Notes under the pieces: generated by a model
Told to the model about the DNA's origin: nothing
Databases searched by the model: none
What the model saw: only the letters and a program-made list of their open reading frames with translations
Assembly: GCF_030758295.1 (NCBI RefSeq)
Contig: NZ_CP132335.1
Coordinates: 3,758,412 to 3,822,411, forward strand
Length of the DNA: 64,000 bases
DNA from: Pararhizobium sp. IMCC21322
GTDB lineage: Bacteria > Pseudomonadota > Alphaproteobacteria > Rhizobiales > GCA-2746425
Direction of reading: 5' to 3'
Translations under genes and position numbers: made by a program
Shown: piece after piece, positions 37,049-45,533 of the stretch
How the letters are laid out: every line of letters begins with the position of its first letter
Position numbering within the stretch: the first letter of the stretch is position 1

Positions 37049-37527
37049 AATGGCAATCCTTTCCAGCCGGTCTGACCCCAACGCCAATAGACCTGCGCCA
37101 TTCGGAAGACCATCAGACAAAAGGCCATTGGTATCATCATCTGCACCCAGCGTTGCTCGATGCCAAGGCCCGGCGTCTGGTAGGTCACTGCAAACAGCAA
37201 TTGCGTGTAGATCGTGGTTTGCACCACCATGAAAACAAGAAAGCTGAACCACAGAACATCAGCCAGAACCACGAAAGCAACCTGCGGTTTTCGTGGCAGC
37301 GCATTGATCAGCATGGTTATTCGTATGTGTGATCGGTCACGAATGGCCATGCTGGCGCCAAGATAGACCGCAAAGATCATTCCATAGACTGCAGTTTCTT
37401 CCGCCCACACGGCAGCAGTTGAAAAGAAGTAGCGCAGCACCACCTGCAGCAAAACGCTGCTGACCAGCACCACCAGACAAAGGGTGCACATCACCTCTTC
37501 AAATCGACGATCAATTTTGGAAAGCAT
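37045..37527 (-). CDS. dctQ: TRAP transporter small permease DctQ
   Basis: A four-helix DctQ subunit, 160 residues from ATG 37527 (MLSKIDRRFEEVM); the frame extends 37 codons upstream without family match. Typical segments are VVLRYFFSTAAVWAEETAVYG and RDRSHIRITMLINALPRK. It follows dctP by about 130 bases and overlaps dctM. Confidence 0.92.
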   Translation of the reverse strand: MLSKIDRRFEEVMCTLCLVVLVSSVLLQVVLRYFFSTAAVWAEETAVYGMIFAVYLGASMAIRDRSHIRITMLINALPRKPQVAFVVLADVLWFSFLVFMVVQTTIYTQLLFAVTYQTPGLGIEQRWVQMMIPMAFCLMVFRMAQVYWRWGQTGWKGLPL

Positions 37528-37655
37528 AAAAGTCGCCCTGATAAAGTCGAGCTGCTGTGCAGAACCATCCGGAAATTTTTTAAGACGATGGCAAGATGTG
37601 ATGAAAGGGGGAAGCGCGGTTTGGCCCCGCGCCTCCAATTTATACGCGTGACGCT

Positions 37656-38663
37656 CTAGTTCGCAGCCGCGCGAATTTCACCCAGCAATGCTTTGAAATC
37701 ATCGCCTTTTTCCGACGCGTAGCGGTCCTGAACACGCAGTCCGGCGGCAATGAAGTCAGTGCGATCAAACTCGGCAGTCTGCATACCACCCTGACCTTCA
37801 GTGGTCAGGAATGTCCGTATTTCGTCAATTTGAGCGGACATTGTTTCCTTTTGAAAGATCCCGGCTTCCTTGGCGGCACGCATGACAGCATCTTTCTGCG
37901 CATCATCCAGCTTCGACATCAGCCGGTCGCTGGCTAATAAAGGCGAGAAATAGGTGAAATGCTCAAGGGCGGTGAAATGGGGCATGATTTCGTAAAATTT
38001 CTGAGACTTGATAAAGGATGTTCCATTATCAGCACCCTCAACAGTACCGGTCTGAAGCGCCGTTGGTGTATCGGCCCAAGGAAGCGGAATCGGCGCTGCA
38101 CCAAATTCAGTGAACGTATCAATCATCACCTGATTTTTAGGCACCCGAACCTTCAAACCCTTCATGTCTTCCATTTTGGTGATCGGATTGCGTGAATTGT
38201 AAAAATCACGATCGCCGACAAAGCCATAGGACAACAGATGTACCTTCGTGGCCTCATAAAGCTGTTGGGCAAATTGAGAACCAACCTCACCTTCCAACAC
38301 CCGATAGGCATGGTCCTTGTCCTCAAACACATAAGGCAGCACGAAGGCGTCGATCAGGGGAAAATGCGGTGAGATATTGTTGCCGGCAATGATATACATA
38401 TCGACAGTGCCAAGCTGCATGGCCTTAAAGGCTTCATCTTCCGTCAACAACTGCGCACAACACCGGATTTTCACATCTATTGTGCCGCCCGAATACTCTT
38501 CTGCCAATTCCTCAAACTTGCTTGCAAGAAATCCATATGAGCTGGTTTCAGCCGTTGCGTAGCCCAAATTGATGCTGACATCAGCGGCTTGAGCGGCACC
38601 CGCAAACATTGCGACACCTGTCAGCGCTGCCAGCGTGCTCCGAAGCTTCCTGTTCAACGTCAT
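37656..38663 (-). CDS. dctP: TRAP transporter substrate-binding protein DctP
   Basis: A 335-residue periplasmic binding protein of the DctP family. ATG 38663 with GGGAG upstream gives a clean signal peptide (MTLNRKLRSTLAALTGVAM, cleavage after AAQAA). Signature segments are LKVRVPKNQVMIDTFTEFGA (the ligand-carboxylate Arg lies here), PLPWADTPTALQTGTVEGAD and NISPHFPLIDAFVLPYVF. The ligand is unknown; the co-transcribed dimethylformamidase-like enzyme suggests an amide or an acid released from it. Confidence 0.93.
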   Translation of the reverse strand: MTLNRKLRSTLAALTGVAMFAGAAQAADVSINLGYATAETSSYGFLASKFEELAEEYSGGTIDVKIRCCAQLLTEDEAFKAMQLGTVDMYIIAGNNISPHFPLIDAFVLPYVFEDKDHAYRVLEGEVGSQFAQQLYEATKVHLLSYGFVGDRDFYNSRNPITKMEDMKGLKVRVPKNQVMIDTFTEFGAAPIPLPWADTPTALQTGTVEGADNGTSFIKSQKFYEIMPHFTALEHFTYFSPLLASDRLMSKLDDAQKDAVMRAAKEAGIFQKETMSAQIDEIRTFLTTEGQGGMQTAEFDRTDFIAAGLRVQDRYASEKGDDFKALLGEIRAAAN

Positions 38664-38719
38664 GATAATAAGTCTCCCGGTTAAAACTGGGGAGAGTGTG
38701 GCCGATGAAAGCAATCGTG

Positions 38720-38758
38720 TATAATATCAATTTTGGTGTAATTGATACGGAATTGATA
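38720..38758. promoter_or_regulatory. LysR-type operator and promoter between dctP and the LysR gene
   Basis: TATCAAT at 38725-38731 and ATTGATA at 38741-38747 form an inverted repeat with a 9-base spacer (the T-N11-A form of LysR sites). A third half-site ATTGATA at 38752-38758 sits exactly 11 bases further on. A TATAAT overlaps at 38720-38725. All lie within the 97-base divergent gap, and the last half-site abuts the LysR start codon. Confidence 0.75.
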
Positions 38759-38760
38759 TC

Positions 38761-39663
38761 ATGAAATTCGGCCTTCGACACATCCGACACTTTGCTGCGG
38801 TTGCGGAGGATTTGCATTATCGCAAAGCGGCTGAACGATTGAATATAGCCCAGCCTGTCCTCACCCGATCAGTCCAGCATCTGGAAAAGGAACTGGGCGT
38901 CGTCCTGTTTGATCGCACCAACCGGTCAGTCAACCTCACCTCGGCAGGCAAGGTCTTTCTCCAGGGGTGCCAGGTAACGCTGGCAACGATGGAAGGGTTG
39001 GTCTCACAAACCCTGAAAACGCATAGCGGTGAGGCTGGCCATTTGCGCATCGGTTACACGGATTTTGCAATCAGTGGCGAGTTGCCGAAAATCCTGAAAA
39101 GTTTCCGGCAATTATATCCGGACATAAGTGTAGAGCCGCTGCATGGAGTAACATCAAGCCAGCTTGATTTAATCAAGACCGACAAGCTGGATTTTGGCTT
39201 CGTGACCGGACCGATAAACCATGAGGATCTGGAAACACAAACGGTGCAGGAAGACAAATATGTTGCTATTCTGTACGACAATCATCCGCTTGCAAAACGG
39301 TCATCACTGTTGCTGTCTGAACTGGCCGATGAGGATTTTGTCTTAGGTACGCCGAGCGCCTGGCAACATTTCCACGATCATTTGCACCGCATCTGTCGTG
39401 GAGCCGGGTTTGTTCCCAAAATGGTTCAACATGCCTACAATTCCGAGGGTATTTTTGGGCTTGTCGCCTGTGAAATGGGCATCTCCATTCACACCAGTTG
39501 TGCCGAGAACTATCTTCGCAAGGGCCTTATCTTCAAAAAAATCCGAGATGTATCGGACACAATCAAAACAATTTCCATCTGGAGAAACGACCCGGCATTT
39601 CCGGCCAGGAAAGCCTTTGCCGACTTTCTAAAGCAGTACCCGGTCAATGCGACACAGCATTAG
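38761..39663 (+). CDS. LysR-family transcriptional regulator
   Basis: A 300-residue LysR regulator. The winged HTH is at residues 1-60 (LRHIRHFAAVAEDLHYRKAA, AERLNIAQPVLTRSVQHLEK, VVLFDRTNRSVNLTSAGKVF), followed by the two-lobed effector domain (LRIGYTDFAISGELPKILKS). It is divergent from the dctP operon across a gap with a clear LysR-type operator, so it very likely controls that operon and itself. The inducer is probably the transported solute. Confidence 0.95.
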   Translation: MKFGLRHIRHFAAVAEDLHYRKAAERLNIAQPVLTRSVQHLEKELGVVLFDRTNRSVNLTSAGKVFLQGCQVTLATMEGLVSQTLKTHSGEAGHLRIGYTDFAISGELPKILKSFRQLYPDISVEPLHGVTSSQLDLIKTDKLDFGFVTGPINHEDLETQTVQEDKYVAILYDNHPLAKRSSLLLSELADEDFVLGTPSAWQHFHDHLHRICRGAGFVPKMVQHAYNSEGIFGLVACEMGISIHTSCAENYLRKGLIFKKIRDVSDTIKTISIWRNDPAFPARKAFADFLKQYPVNATQH

Positions 39664-39820
39664 CAACGGCGTCAGAGCGCCCGCAGCTGTTGATGGATCA
39701 GAAAAAGGCTCAGCGCTTGGGTTAAACCATTTACATTTATTGAAATGCAATTGAAACCAGTGACCTCGGCAGACCTGAACTCTGGCAGACCTGAATTCAA
39801 TCATTTTAAAAAGCGATGAC

Positions 39821-40618
39821 ATGACCAAAGAAGACACTGCCCCTTGCATTGACCTCAGCGTCGCCCAACAACTAGCGACCATTCGCATCTGCAACCCTGC
39901 GCACCACAATGCGATGACATTGGACATGTGGCAGGCCCTTCCCGCGCGCATGCAGGAGGCCGATCGAAACCCGGATGTGCGCGCCATCATACTACGCGGT
40001 TCGGGCGACACCGCCTTTGTCTCGGGCGCAGATATTTCCGAATTTTCAGACCTGCGCGCAAGGGGTGCCCCGGCCCGCGCCTATGACAAGGCCAACAGCA
40101 TTGCATTCGCTGCCATCAGAAACTGCAGTAAACCAACCATCGCCATGATCCAGGGCGCATGTATGGGCGGCGGTTTTGGCATAGCTGCAGCCTGCGACCT
40201 GCGCTACGCAGCGACCAATGCAACTTTCGCCTTACCGGCAGCAAAGCTCGGCATTGGATACCCGGTTGATGCCATGCAGGACATTGTGTCCGCTGTGGGA
40301 AACAGCGCTGCAAAGGAATTATTCTACACCGCGAAAACCATCAATGCAGAGGAAGCCCAAAGACTGGGATTTCTGAACCAGGTTTTTGACGAAGATGAGT
40401 TGGAACCCAACACACGATCTGTCGCCGAACGAATTGCCAATGGCGCACCCCTCACCTTGGTGGCCGCAAAGAAAGCCATCTTGGCTTCGCAAGACCCTTC
40501 AGAGCAGAAACTGAAGGAGGCCGTCCAAGCGGCTGAAGCCTGCTTTGACAGCGCCGATTATGAGGAAGGCGTGAATGCTTTCCTGAACAAGCACAAAGCG
40601 CATTTTGTTGGTGAATGA
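39821..40618 (+). CDS. Enoyl-CoA hydratase/isomerase-family protein
   Basis: A 265-residue crotonase-fold protein. The oxyanion-hole strand reads AIILRGSGDTAFVSGADISE, and the second loop MIQGACMGGGFGIAAACDLRYA fits the family. The first catalytic Glu of true hydratases is not obvious (AAKLGIGYPVDAMQDI), so it may be an isomerase, hydrolase or other acyl-CoA enzyme. No thioesterase or ligase sits beside it. Confidence 0.9.
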   Translation: MTKEDTAPCIDLSVAQQLATIRICNPAHHNAMTLDMWQALPARMQEADRNPDVRAIILRGSGDTAFVSGADISEFSDLRARGAPARAYDKANSIAFAAIRNCSKPTIAMIQGACMGGGFGIAAACDLRYAATNATFALPAAKLGIGYPVDAMQDIVSAVGNSAAKELFYTAKTINAEEAQRLGFLNQVFDEDELEPNTRSVAERIANGAPLTLVAAKKAILASQDPSEQKLKEAVQAAEACFDSADYEEGVNAFLNKHKAHFVGE

Positions 40619-40805
40619 GCTTCAATCGGTTCGAGAGTTCGGGTTCAGCCGACAGCCAGCACACAGCTTTGGTTTGACATGTGAATCATGGTGTTCAAAT
40701 TGGTTGATGAGGCGACGACAACCCAAGGGGCAAAAAAGCCCATAAGTTCTACATTCCAATCAAGATAATTGCGAGCAACGACCAATGCCTGTTATACGCT
40801 AAGCC

Positions 40806-41615
40806 ATGAGTAAAAATTATGAAAGCTGCCTGATCAGCCGCCTGTCGCGGTTCGTGACACTGACTGACCATGAATGTGAGTTTATCGCTGAATTGGAGAA
40901 GGACGAACAGCCACGTTCAAAGGGCCGCCCTGTTGTCAATCTCGGCCAAGCGACTGACGGCATTATGGTTCTGAAATGGGGCTGGGCGGTTGTGAAAGCC
41001 GATAGCTCTGACGGCCGAAGCCAAATCCTGCGCGTGTATCTGCCTGGCGAAGTTATGGGCTTGGCGGAGTTAGGGTCGTCCCATGCCAATCACCGGATTG
41101 TTATGCAGACAGATGGCGCAATATGCCCTTTTCCCCGCAAAGGCCTTGCCCCTTTGCTGACCGATTATCCCCGATTGGCAGCGTTGTTAATGTCTGTCGG
41201 GAGCCTGGACCAGATTGCCTTGCGTCACCACGCAAGTTGCCTTGGTTCGATGGATGCGACCCGAAAGCTGAAATTCTTCCTGCTGCAACTGCGATCTCGT
41301 CTGGAAGTGGCAAATGCCGGACTGGGAAATCGCTTCCAGGTACCGTTCAGTCAGGTCGAAATTGGGCAAGCTGTTGGATTGACGTCGATCTATGTGAACA
41401 AGCTTCTGAAAACCTTTGTCGAAGCCGAAGAAATCGAGATTGATCGCCCATATGTCAGGCTTCTCGCCCGCGAGCAGTGGGAAAAAGACACTGAATATGT
41501 AAATGCCTTTGTCAGTATGGACACATCGTGGTTTCCACCCGCAACGCACGCCCCCGAAAGTGTCCGTGAAGGTGGTCATAAAACCGGCTCGGAAAAGAAC
41601 ACCGAGCCGGCATAA
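40806..41615 (+). CDS. Crp/Fnr-family regulator
   Basis: A 269-residue regulator with a cyclic-nucleotide-type beta-roll (GRPVVNLGQATDGIMVLKWG, ILRVYLPGEVMGLAELG), a dimer helix, and a C-terminal winged HTH (VPFSQVEIGQAVGLTSIYVNKLL). The N-terminal Cys cluster of FNR is absent. It may respond to redox or nutrient signals of the adjacent stress cluster. Its last codons form a terminator hairpin. Confidence 0.9.
   Translation: MSKNYESCLISRLSRFVTLTDHECEFIAELEKDEQPRSKGRPVVNLGQATDGIMVLKWGWAVVKADSSDGRSQILRVYLPGEVMGLAELGSSHANHRIVMQTDGAICPFPRKGLAPLLTDYPRLAALLMSVGSLDQIALRHHASCLGSMDATRKLKFFLLQLRSRLEVANAGLGNRFQVPFSQVEIGQAVGLTSIYVNKLLKTFVEAEEIEIDRPYVRLLAREQWEKDTEYVNAFVSMDTSWFPPATHAPESVREGGHKTGSEKNTEPA
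41584..41610. terminator. Terminator hairpin inside the 3' end of the Crp/Fnr gene
   Basis: CCGGCTCGG/CCGAGCCGG, 9 bp, 9-base loop, lies within the last ten codons, so the protein end is shaped by the terminator. It also faces the convergent DUF892 gene. Confidence 0.65.
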
Positions 41616-41617
41616 GC

Positions 41618-42115
41618 TTAAGCCATAGCGTCTTTATTGATCCCGCCGGTCGCGAGTTCGGTCATTGTACGGTCACCATCATAAGAGGCATCCAGACAGG
41701 ATTTCAAAGCTGTCACATCCTCGCGCAGATCAAGACGACCTGCAAAGGCCGCAAGGCAACCATACCCGGCAATAGCGTAGTGAACGAGCCGTTGGTACTG
41801 TGTGATAATCATCGCATCCTTAGTCGCCTCATCACCGAAACTCTCATTCAGTGCATGTGCGCGCGCTTCTTTCACAAGCCCTTCCATGCCCTTGCAATGC
41901 TCTCCGGTCGCGCTTTCATCGTGACGCCCGGCAATCTTCTCCAAGGCTTCAATGCCGTCCAGAATACCAGCGGTGCCTGCCTTTAACGCCTCGGACAGGC
42001 CTTTGTCTGTTGCTGCCTCAGCCATTTCCTGTGTGACATCCAGTGCCTGTTTGTTGGCGCTGTAAATATCCTTGAGTTGTTCCAAATACAGGTCTTCTAA
42101 TGTGTCAATGCTCAT
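41618..42115 (-). CDS. DUF892 ferritin-like protein (YciE/YciF type)
   Basis: A 165-residue all-helical protein of the YciF/YciE family (EDLYLEQLKDIYSANKQAL, then QRLVHYAIAGYGCLAAFAGR), a ferritin-like fold with a di-iron site in relatives. Family members are induced by osmotic and general stress. It is divergent from a cluster of stress-type membrane genes. Confidence 0.92.
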   Translation of the reverse strand: MSIDTLEDLYLEQLKDIYSANKQALDVTQEMAEAATDKGLSEALKAGTAGILDGIEALEKIAGRHDESATGEHCKGMEGLVKEARAHALNESFGDEATKDAMIITQYQRLVHYAIAGYGCLAAFAGRLDLREDVTALKSCLDASYDGDRTMTELATGGINKDAMA

Positions 42116-42312
42116 GTTCGATCCATTTCATAAAGAGATCTCAACTTATCGCAGACAGGTACAATCAACAGGGCTGATTGGGGTCGGGCCGCTCCATAAT
42201 TGGCAAATGCTAAACCAGATTAGTGTCAGAGCGCCCCCGTCGGTCATTCCAGTCCCTAAGTTAGGCAGCGGAAGGAGCGTTCATGTTCGCTCCACTACCG
42301 AAGGAACGTCCC

Positions 42313-42381
42313 ATGCATAGTGTCTTCTACCTAATTGGACTGATCGTCGTCATTTTGGCCGTCATCGGTCTCATATTCTAA
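42313..42381 (+). CDS. 22-residue single-helix membrane peptide
   Basis: A tiny gene encoding MHSVFYLIGLIVVILAVIGLIF, one hydrophobic helix and nothing else. AAGGA lies 7-8 bases before the ATG. Its leader (GGAACGTCCCATG) resembles that of the BrkB gene downstream. It opens a run of stress-type membrane genes. Small inner-membrane peptides of this kind are common next to stress clusters. It is too short for routine gene calling. Function unknown. Confidence 0.65.
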   Translation: MHSVFYLIGLIVVILAVIGLIF

Positions 42382-42401
42382 ATCTGAACTGGAGAACTAA
42401 C

Positions 42402-42845
42402 ATGTCTATCCAAAAGACACCCGAAATCGGCCAGAAAGCACCAACTGGCGGCAAAGTAAAACAGACTGCAGCGGAAATGGCTCAGCAGGCAAAAGAGTCG
42501 GTCGGCAATGCTGCCAAGGCATCTGTCGCTGATGAAGTTTCCGGCGTTGCATCCGCGTTGCGCACAGCAGCAGATGAAATGCGCAGCGGATCCCCGCAAG
42601 AGCGCACTTTTGGTCAGATCGCCGAAGGTTTGGCGGACGCTTCCGACGCGATGCGTGACAAGGATCTCAGCACCATGGTGGAAGATGTAAGCGCATTTGC
42701 CCGCAAAAACCCTCTGGTGTTTTTAGGTGGTGCAGTCCTGATCGGCTTTGCCGCATCACGGTTTGGCAAAGCGTCGGACAAGACGCAGACAGCCTCGCAC
42801 CCTACCCCGACCCGCTATGAACCAACCGCTGGAGACATCTCATGA
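42402..42845 (+). CDS. DUF883-like/nutrient-deprivation-type membrane protein
   Basis: A 147-residue protein with a long amphipathic helical N half (TAAEMAQQAKESVGNAAKAS, VADEVSGVASALRTAADEM) and one C-terminal helix (NPLVFLGGAVLIGFAASRFG), as in ElaB/YqjD-like proteins. It overlaps the next gene by ATGA. Such proteins bind ribosomes to the membrane in E. coli stationary phase; by analogy only. Confidence 0.8.
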   Translation: MSIQKTPEIGQKAPTGGKVKQTAAEMAQQAKESVGNAAKASVADEVSGVASALRTAADEMRSGSPQERTFGQIAEGLADASDAMRDKDLSTMVEDVSAFARKNPLVFLGGAVLIGFAASRFGKASDKTQTASHPTPTRYEPTAGDIS

Positions 42846-43240
42846 GTGACAAGAATACAAACAAGAGTGCCGGTGGCCTCCTGTCAGATGCAATGAACAA
42901 TGTCAGTGGTCTGGTCCGCAACGAAGTAGATCTGGCACGGGCCGAAATCAGCGAAAATCTATCGCGCGCAGGTGTCGCAGTCGGATTGATTGCTGGTGCC
43001 GCTATCATCGCTTTAGTGGCCCTGAATGTCCTGACAGGCGCTCTGGTCGCAGCGCTGACCGAAGCCGGTCTAAACGCGGCATGGGCCGCGCTGATCGTCG
43101 GTGCCGTGTTCGGTATTATCGCCTATGTCCTGTTCGGCAAAGGCATCAATGATCTGAAACTCTCAAGCCTTGCACCCACACGGACGGTCAAAAACCTCCA
43201 GCGCGATGCAGCAGCCGTAAAGGAAGCCTACGATGACTGA
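42842..43240 (+). CDS. Holin-X/DUF1469-family membrane protein (YqjE-like)
   Basis: A 132-residue protein: soluble helix (LVRNEVDLARAEISENLSRA) then two transmembrane helices separated by a hinge (GLIAGAAIIALVALNVLTGA, WAALIVGAVFGIIAYVLFG). It sits between a DUF883-like and a DUF3618 gene, overlapping both (ATGA and an 8-base overlap). This is the bacterial equivalent of the YqjD-YqjE-YqjK order. No phage genes are nearby, so a phage role is not implied. Confidence 0.9.
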   Translation: MSDKNTNKSAGGLLSDAMNNVSGLVRNEVDLARAEISENLSRAGVAVGLIAGAAIIALVALNVLTGALVAALTEAGLNAAWAALIVGAVFGIIAYVLFGKGINDLKLSSLAPTRTVKNLQRDAAAVKEAYDD

Positions 43241-44366
43241 TACAACACGCACCCCCAAGGAAATCGAACGCGAGATTGAAGAACAGCGCTCTGACCTGTC
43301 ATCCAATCTGGAGGATTTGCAGGACAAATTCTCTATAGACACTGTGGTACATCAAATCGCTGACCAGTTCCGCGAACACGGCGGCGATATGGGCCGCTCA
43401 ATCTCAGAGCAGGTCAAGGCAAATCCAATTCCGCTTGCTTTGACCGGAATTGGTCTTGCATGGATGATGTTCGGCAATTCGCAAAAAACTGTATCTGACA
43501 ACAGGGCATCAAGTCACGATTACGCCGGCACGGACGTCGTAGCTCCTCCTGCGCGGCTCAATCAACGGCACCCGCAATCGCCGCCGCCCGCTTACAGGTC
43601 CTCAGCACATCAGGGACCGTCCTGGTCTCACGATAATGCAAATGAGCCTTCCACATCGGATCGCTTTTCCGACACAGTCGCGACGACCAAAGACCAGATG
43701 TCCAAACAAGCGGCAGCTGTAAAAAATGAAGTATCGTCGGCCGCTTCGTCCGTTTCGGATGCAACTTCGGCAGCCGGGGACAAGATGGCCGATGTGGCGT
43801 CCTCCGCGAAATCAAAACTGGACGCAGGCGTTGACGCCGCCAAAAGGGGTGTCTCTTCGGCAGGTAACAGGATTGCAGAAGGCACAGAGGCGTTGTCCGA
43901 TGAAGGTCGCCAACGGGTTATCGCCGCACGTCGGAAGGCCATCGAATTCCGCCATCAAACAGCGCGTTCGGTCAATCAAGGGGCAGATGCCGCCGCCGAT
44001 TTTTACGATCGACAACCTCTTGTCATCGGAGCACTGGCACTTGCTGTTGGCGCGGCTCTGGGTGGTGCATTGCCACGGACCAAGACGGAAGACAATTTGA
44101 TGGGTGCACAAAGCGATGATCTCATCAATGAAGCGGAACGGATTTTCGAGGAAGAAAAGTCGAAAGTCATGTCCGTTGCGCAAACGGTGACGGATGAAGC
44201 CAAAGATATCGCTTCAGCAACCAAAGCCGATCTTGACAGCGGTGCACCGGGACAGAAAACCGCCGGACAAGCTGTAGGCGAGAAAGCAAAATCTGCAGCC
44301 ACTCGGGTAGCAGATGCAGCCAAAGCCAAGGCACAAGACGAAAACCTTGGAAAACCAAAGATCTGA
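43233..44366 (+). CDS. DUF3618-domain membrane protein
   Basis: A 377-residue protein. The N-terminal DUF3618 helix pair (TPKEIEREIEEQRSDLSSNL) is followed by a helix near residue 70 (PIPLALTGIGLAWMMFG), a long Ala/Ser/Lys-rich coiled region (SSAASSVSDATSAAGDKMAD) and a second hydrophobic segment (PLVIGALALAVGAALGGALP). It ends in a Lys/Ala/Asp tail like LEA proteins (AAKAKAQDENLGKPK). It probably spans the membrane and stabilises it under desiccation or osmotic stress; by similarity only. Confidence 0.87.
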   Translation: MTDTTRTPKEIEREIEEQRSDLSSNLEDLQDKFSIDTVVHQIADQFREHGGDMGRSISEQVKANPIPLALTGIGLAWMMFGNSQKTVSDNRASSHDYAGTDVVAPPARLNQRHPQSPPPAYRSSAHQGPSWSHDNANEPSTSDRFSDTVATTKDQMSKQAAAVKNEVSSAASSVSDATSAAGDKMADVASSAKSKLDAGVDAAKRGVSSAGNRIAEGTEALSDEGRQRVIAARRKAIEFRHQTARSVNQGADAAADFYDRQPLVIGALALAVGAALGGALPRTKTEDNLMGAQSDDLINEAERIFEEEKSKVMSVAQTVTDEAKDIASATKADLDSGAPGQKTAGQAVGEKAKSAATRVADAAKAKAQDENLGKPKI

Positions 44367-44373
44367 TGATCAT

Positions 44374-44401
44374 CGAAAGAGGGCCAACTGGCCCTCTTTC
44401 G
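44374..44401. terminator. 12-bp hairpin between DUF3618 and BrkB genes
   Basis: CGAAAGAGGGCC/GGCCCTCTTTCG with a 4-base loop in the 61-base gap. There is no T tract, so it may act as an attenuator or mRNA stabiliser in the cluster. Confidence 0.6.
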
Positions 44402-44427
44402 CGACATTCACTCCGAAAGGGCGTCCC

Positions 44428-45372
44428 ATGGCACGCGGTCGTAATGCTGAAACACCCGTCGAAATCCCACCCACAGGCTGGAAAGACACCGCGCTCCGCG
44501 TCAAGGACCAGATTACGTCTGATAATGTGGGCTTGATCGCTGCTGGCGTCGCATTTTACGGACTGCTCGCTCTTTTTCCGGCTATCACAGCGATCATTGC
44601 AATAAGTGGTTTGCTCGTTGAGCCAAATGACATTGTGGAACAACTAGATTCTCTGTCCGGCCTCATGCCGGCGGAAGTCATTTCAATCATCACAGATCAG
44701 GCAACCGCAGTCGCGGGATCGCGCGAAGGGGGGTTGGGACTGGCTGCCGTTTTGGGCGTGTTAATTGCGCTTTATTCCGCATCAAAGGGCATGGCCAGCC
44801 TGATGCAGGGGATCAATGTAGCCTATGACGAAGCGGAAAAACGTGGCTTCATCAAGCTCAAGCTGGTGACAATCGGGCTCACCATCCTGTTGATTGCAGG
44901 TCTCCTGATTGCGCTTTCGACAACATTGGCATTGCCAGTACTTTTGGCTTTTATCGATCTGGGCCCGGTTGTCGAGGCACTCATCACCGCAGCCACCTGG
45001 GGTGGGCTTTTTGCCCTGACGATAGTGGGTCTGTCAGTGCTCTACCGATATGCGCCCTCACGAGATGAGCCCGAATGGAAATGGGCGTCCGTTGGTGCCG
45101 TTGTCGGTTGTCTGCTGTGGATCATTGCTTCCGCTGGATTTGCTTTCTATGTCAGCAATTTCGGCTCCTACAATGAGAGTTTCGGCACGCTGGCCGGGGT
45201 CATCGTATTGCTGATGTGGCTGTGGATATCCGCCTTTATCATCCTTCTTGGGGCCGAGTTGAATTCAGAATTGGAAGCTCAGACAAGAGTGGATACCACT
45301 GTCGGGGCAGATCAACCCATGGGCGAACGGGACGCAGTGAAAGCCGACAATCTCGGCGAGACGGCGAGATGA
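44428..45372 (+). CDS. YihY/BrkB-family membrane protein
   Basis: A 314-residue inner-membrane protein of the YihY/virulence factor BrkB family, six helices. Motifs: LIAAGVAFYGLLALFPAITA, LSGLMPAEVISIITDQ, and the conserved PEWKWASVGAVVGCLLWIIA followed by YVSNFGSYNESFGTLAG. ATG 44428 has AAAGGG 7 bases upstream; the frame opens 38 codons earlier. Role uncertain; family members have been linked to membrane integrity. Confidence 0.93.
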   Translation: MARGRNAETPVEIPPTGWKDTALRVKDQITSDNVGLIAAGVAFYGLLALFPAITAIIAISGLLVEPNDIVEQLDSLSGLMPAEVISIITDQATAVAGSREGGLGLAAVLGVLIALYSASKGMASLMQGINVAYDEAEKRGFIKLKLVTIGLTILLIAGLLIALSTTLALPVLLAFIDLGPVVEALITAATWGGLFALTIVGLSVLYRYAPSRDEPEWKWASVGAVVGCLLWIIASAGFAFYVSNFGSYNESFGTLAGVIVLLMWLWISAFIILLGAELNSELEAQTRVDTTVGADQPMGERDAVKADNLGETAR

Positions 45373-45533
45373 ACGCCAGTGTTCGCAACAGATACTTGAT
45401 GACTACGGCAATCGATCTGCATGATTTCGGTCCGTGTAACGGCCTGAAGTCGCTCAGCAGATCTCAGACACAAAGGTCAATTCACGTCCCCTTGTTTGCC
45501 TTCATCAGACTTGATGAAGCAGGAGCCTTATAG

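Noticed and set aside
37049-37252. 68-codon N-terminal extension of the second DctM
   Set aside because: It is the dctQ sequence read in another frame; GTG 37048 with AAAGGA fits the family start.
42116-42312. General stress sigma (EcfG-type) promoter upstream of the stress cluster
   Set aside because: I looked for GGAAC with CGTT at 16-17 bases and found no convincing pair, only GGAAC within a ribosome-site leader.
42842-43240. Holin annotation suggesting a prophage
   Set aside because: The holin-X/DUF1469 family is a common stress-associated membrane protein; no phage genes are near.
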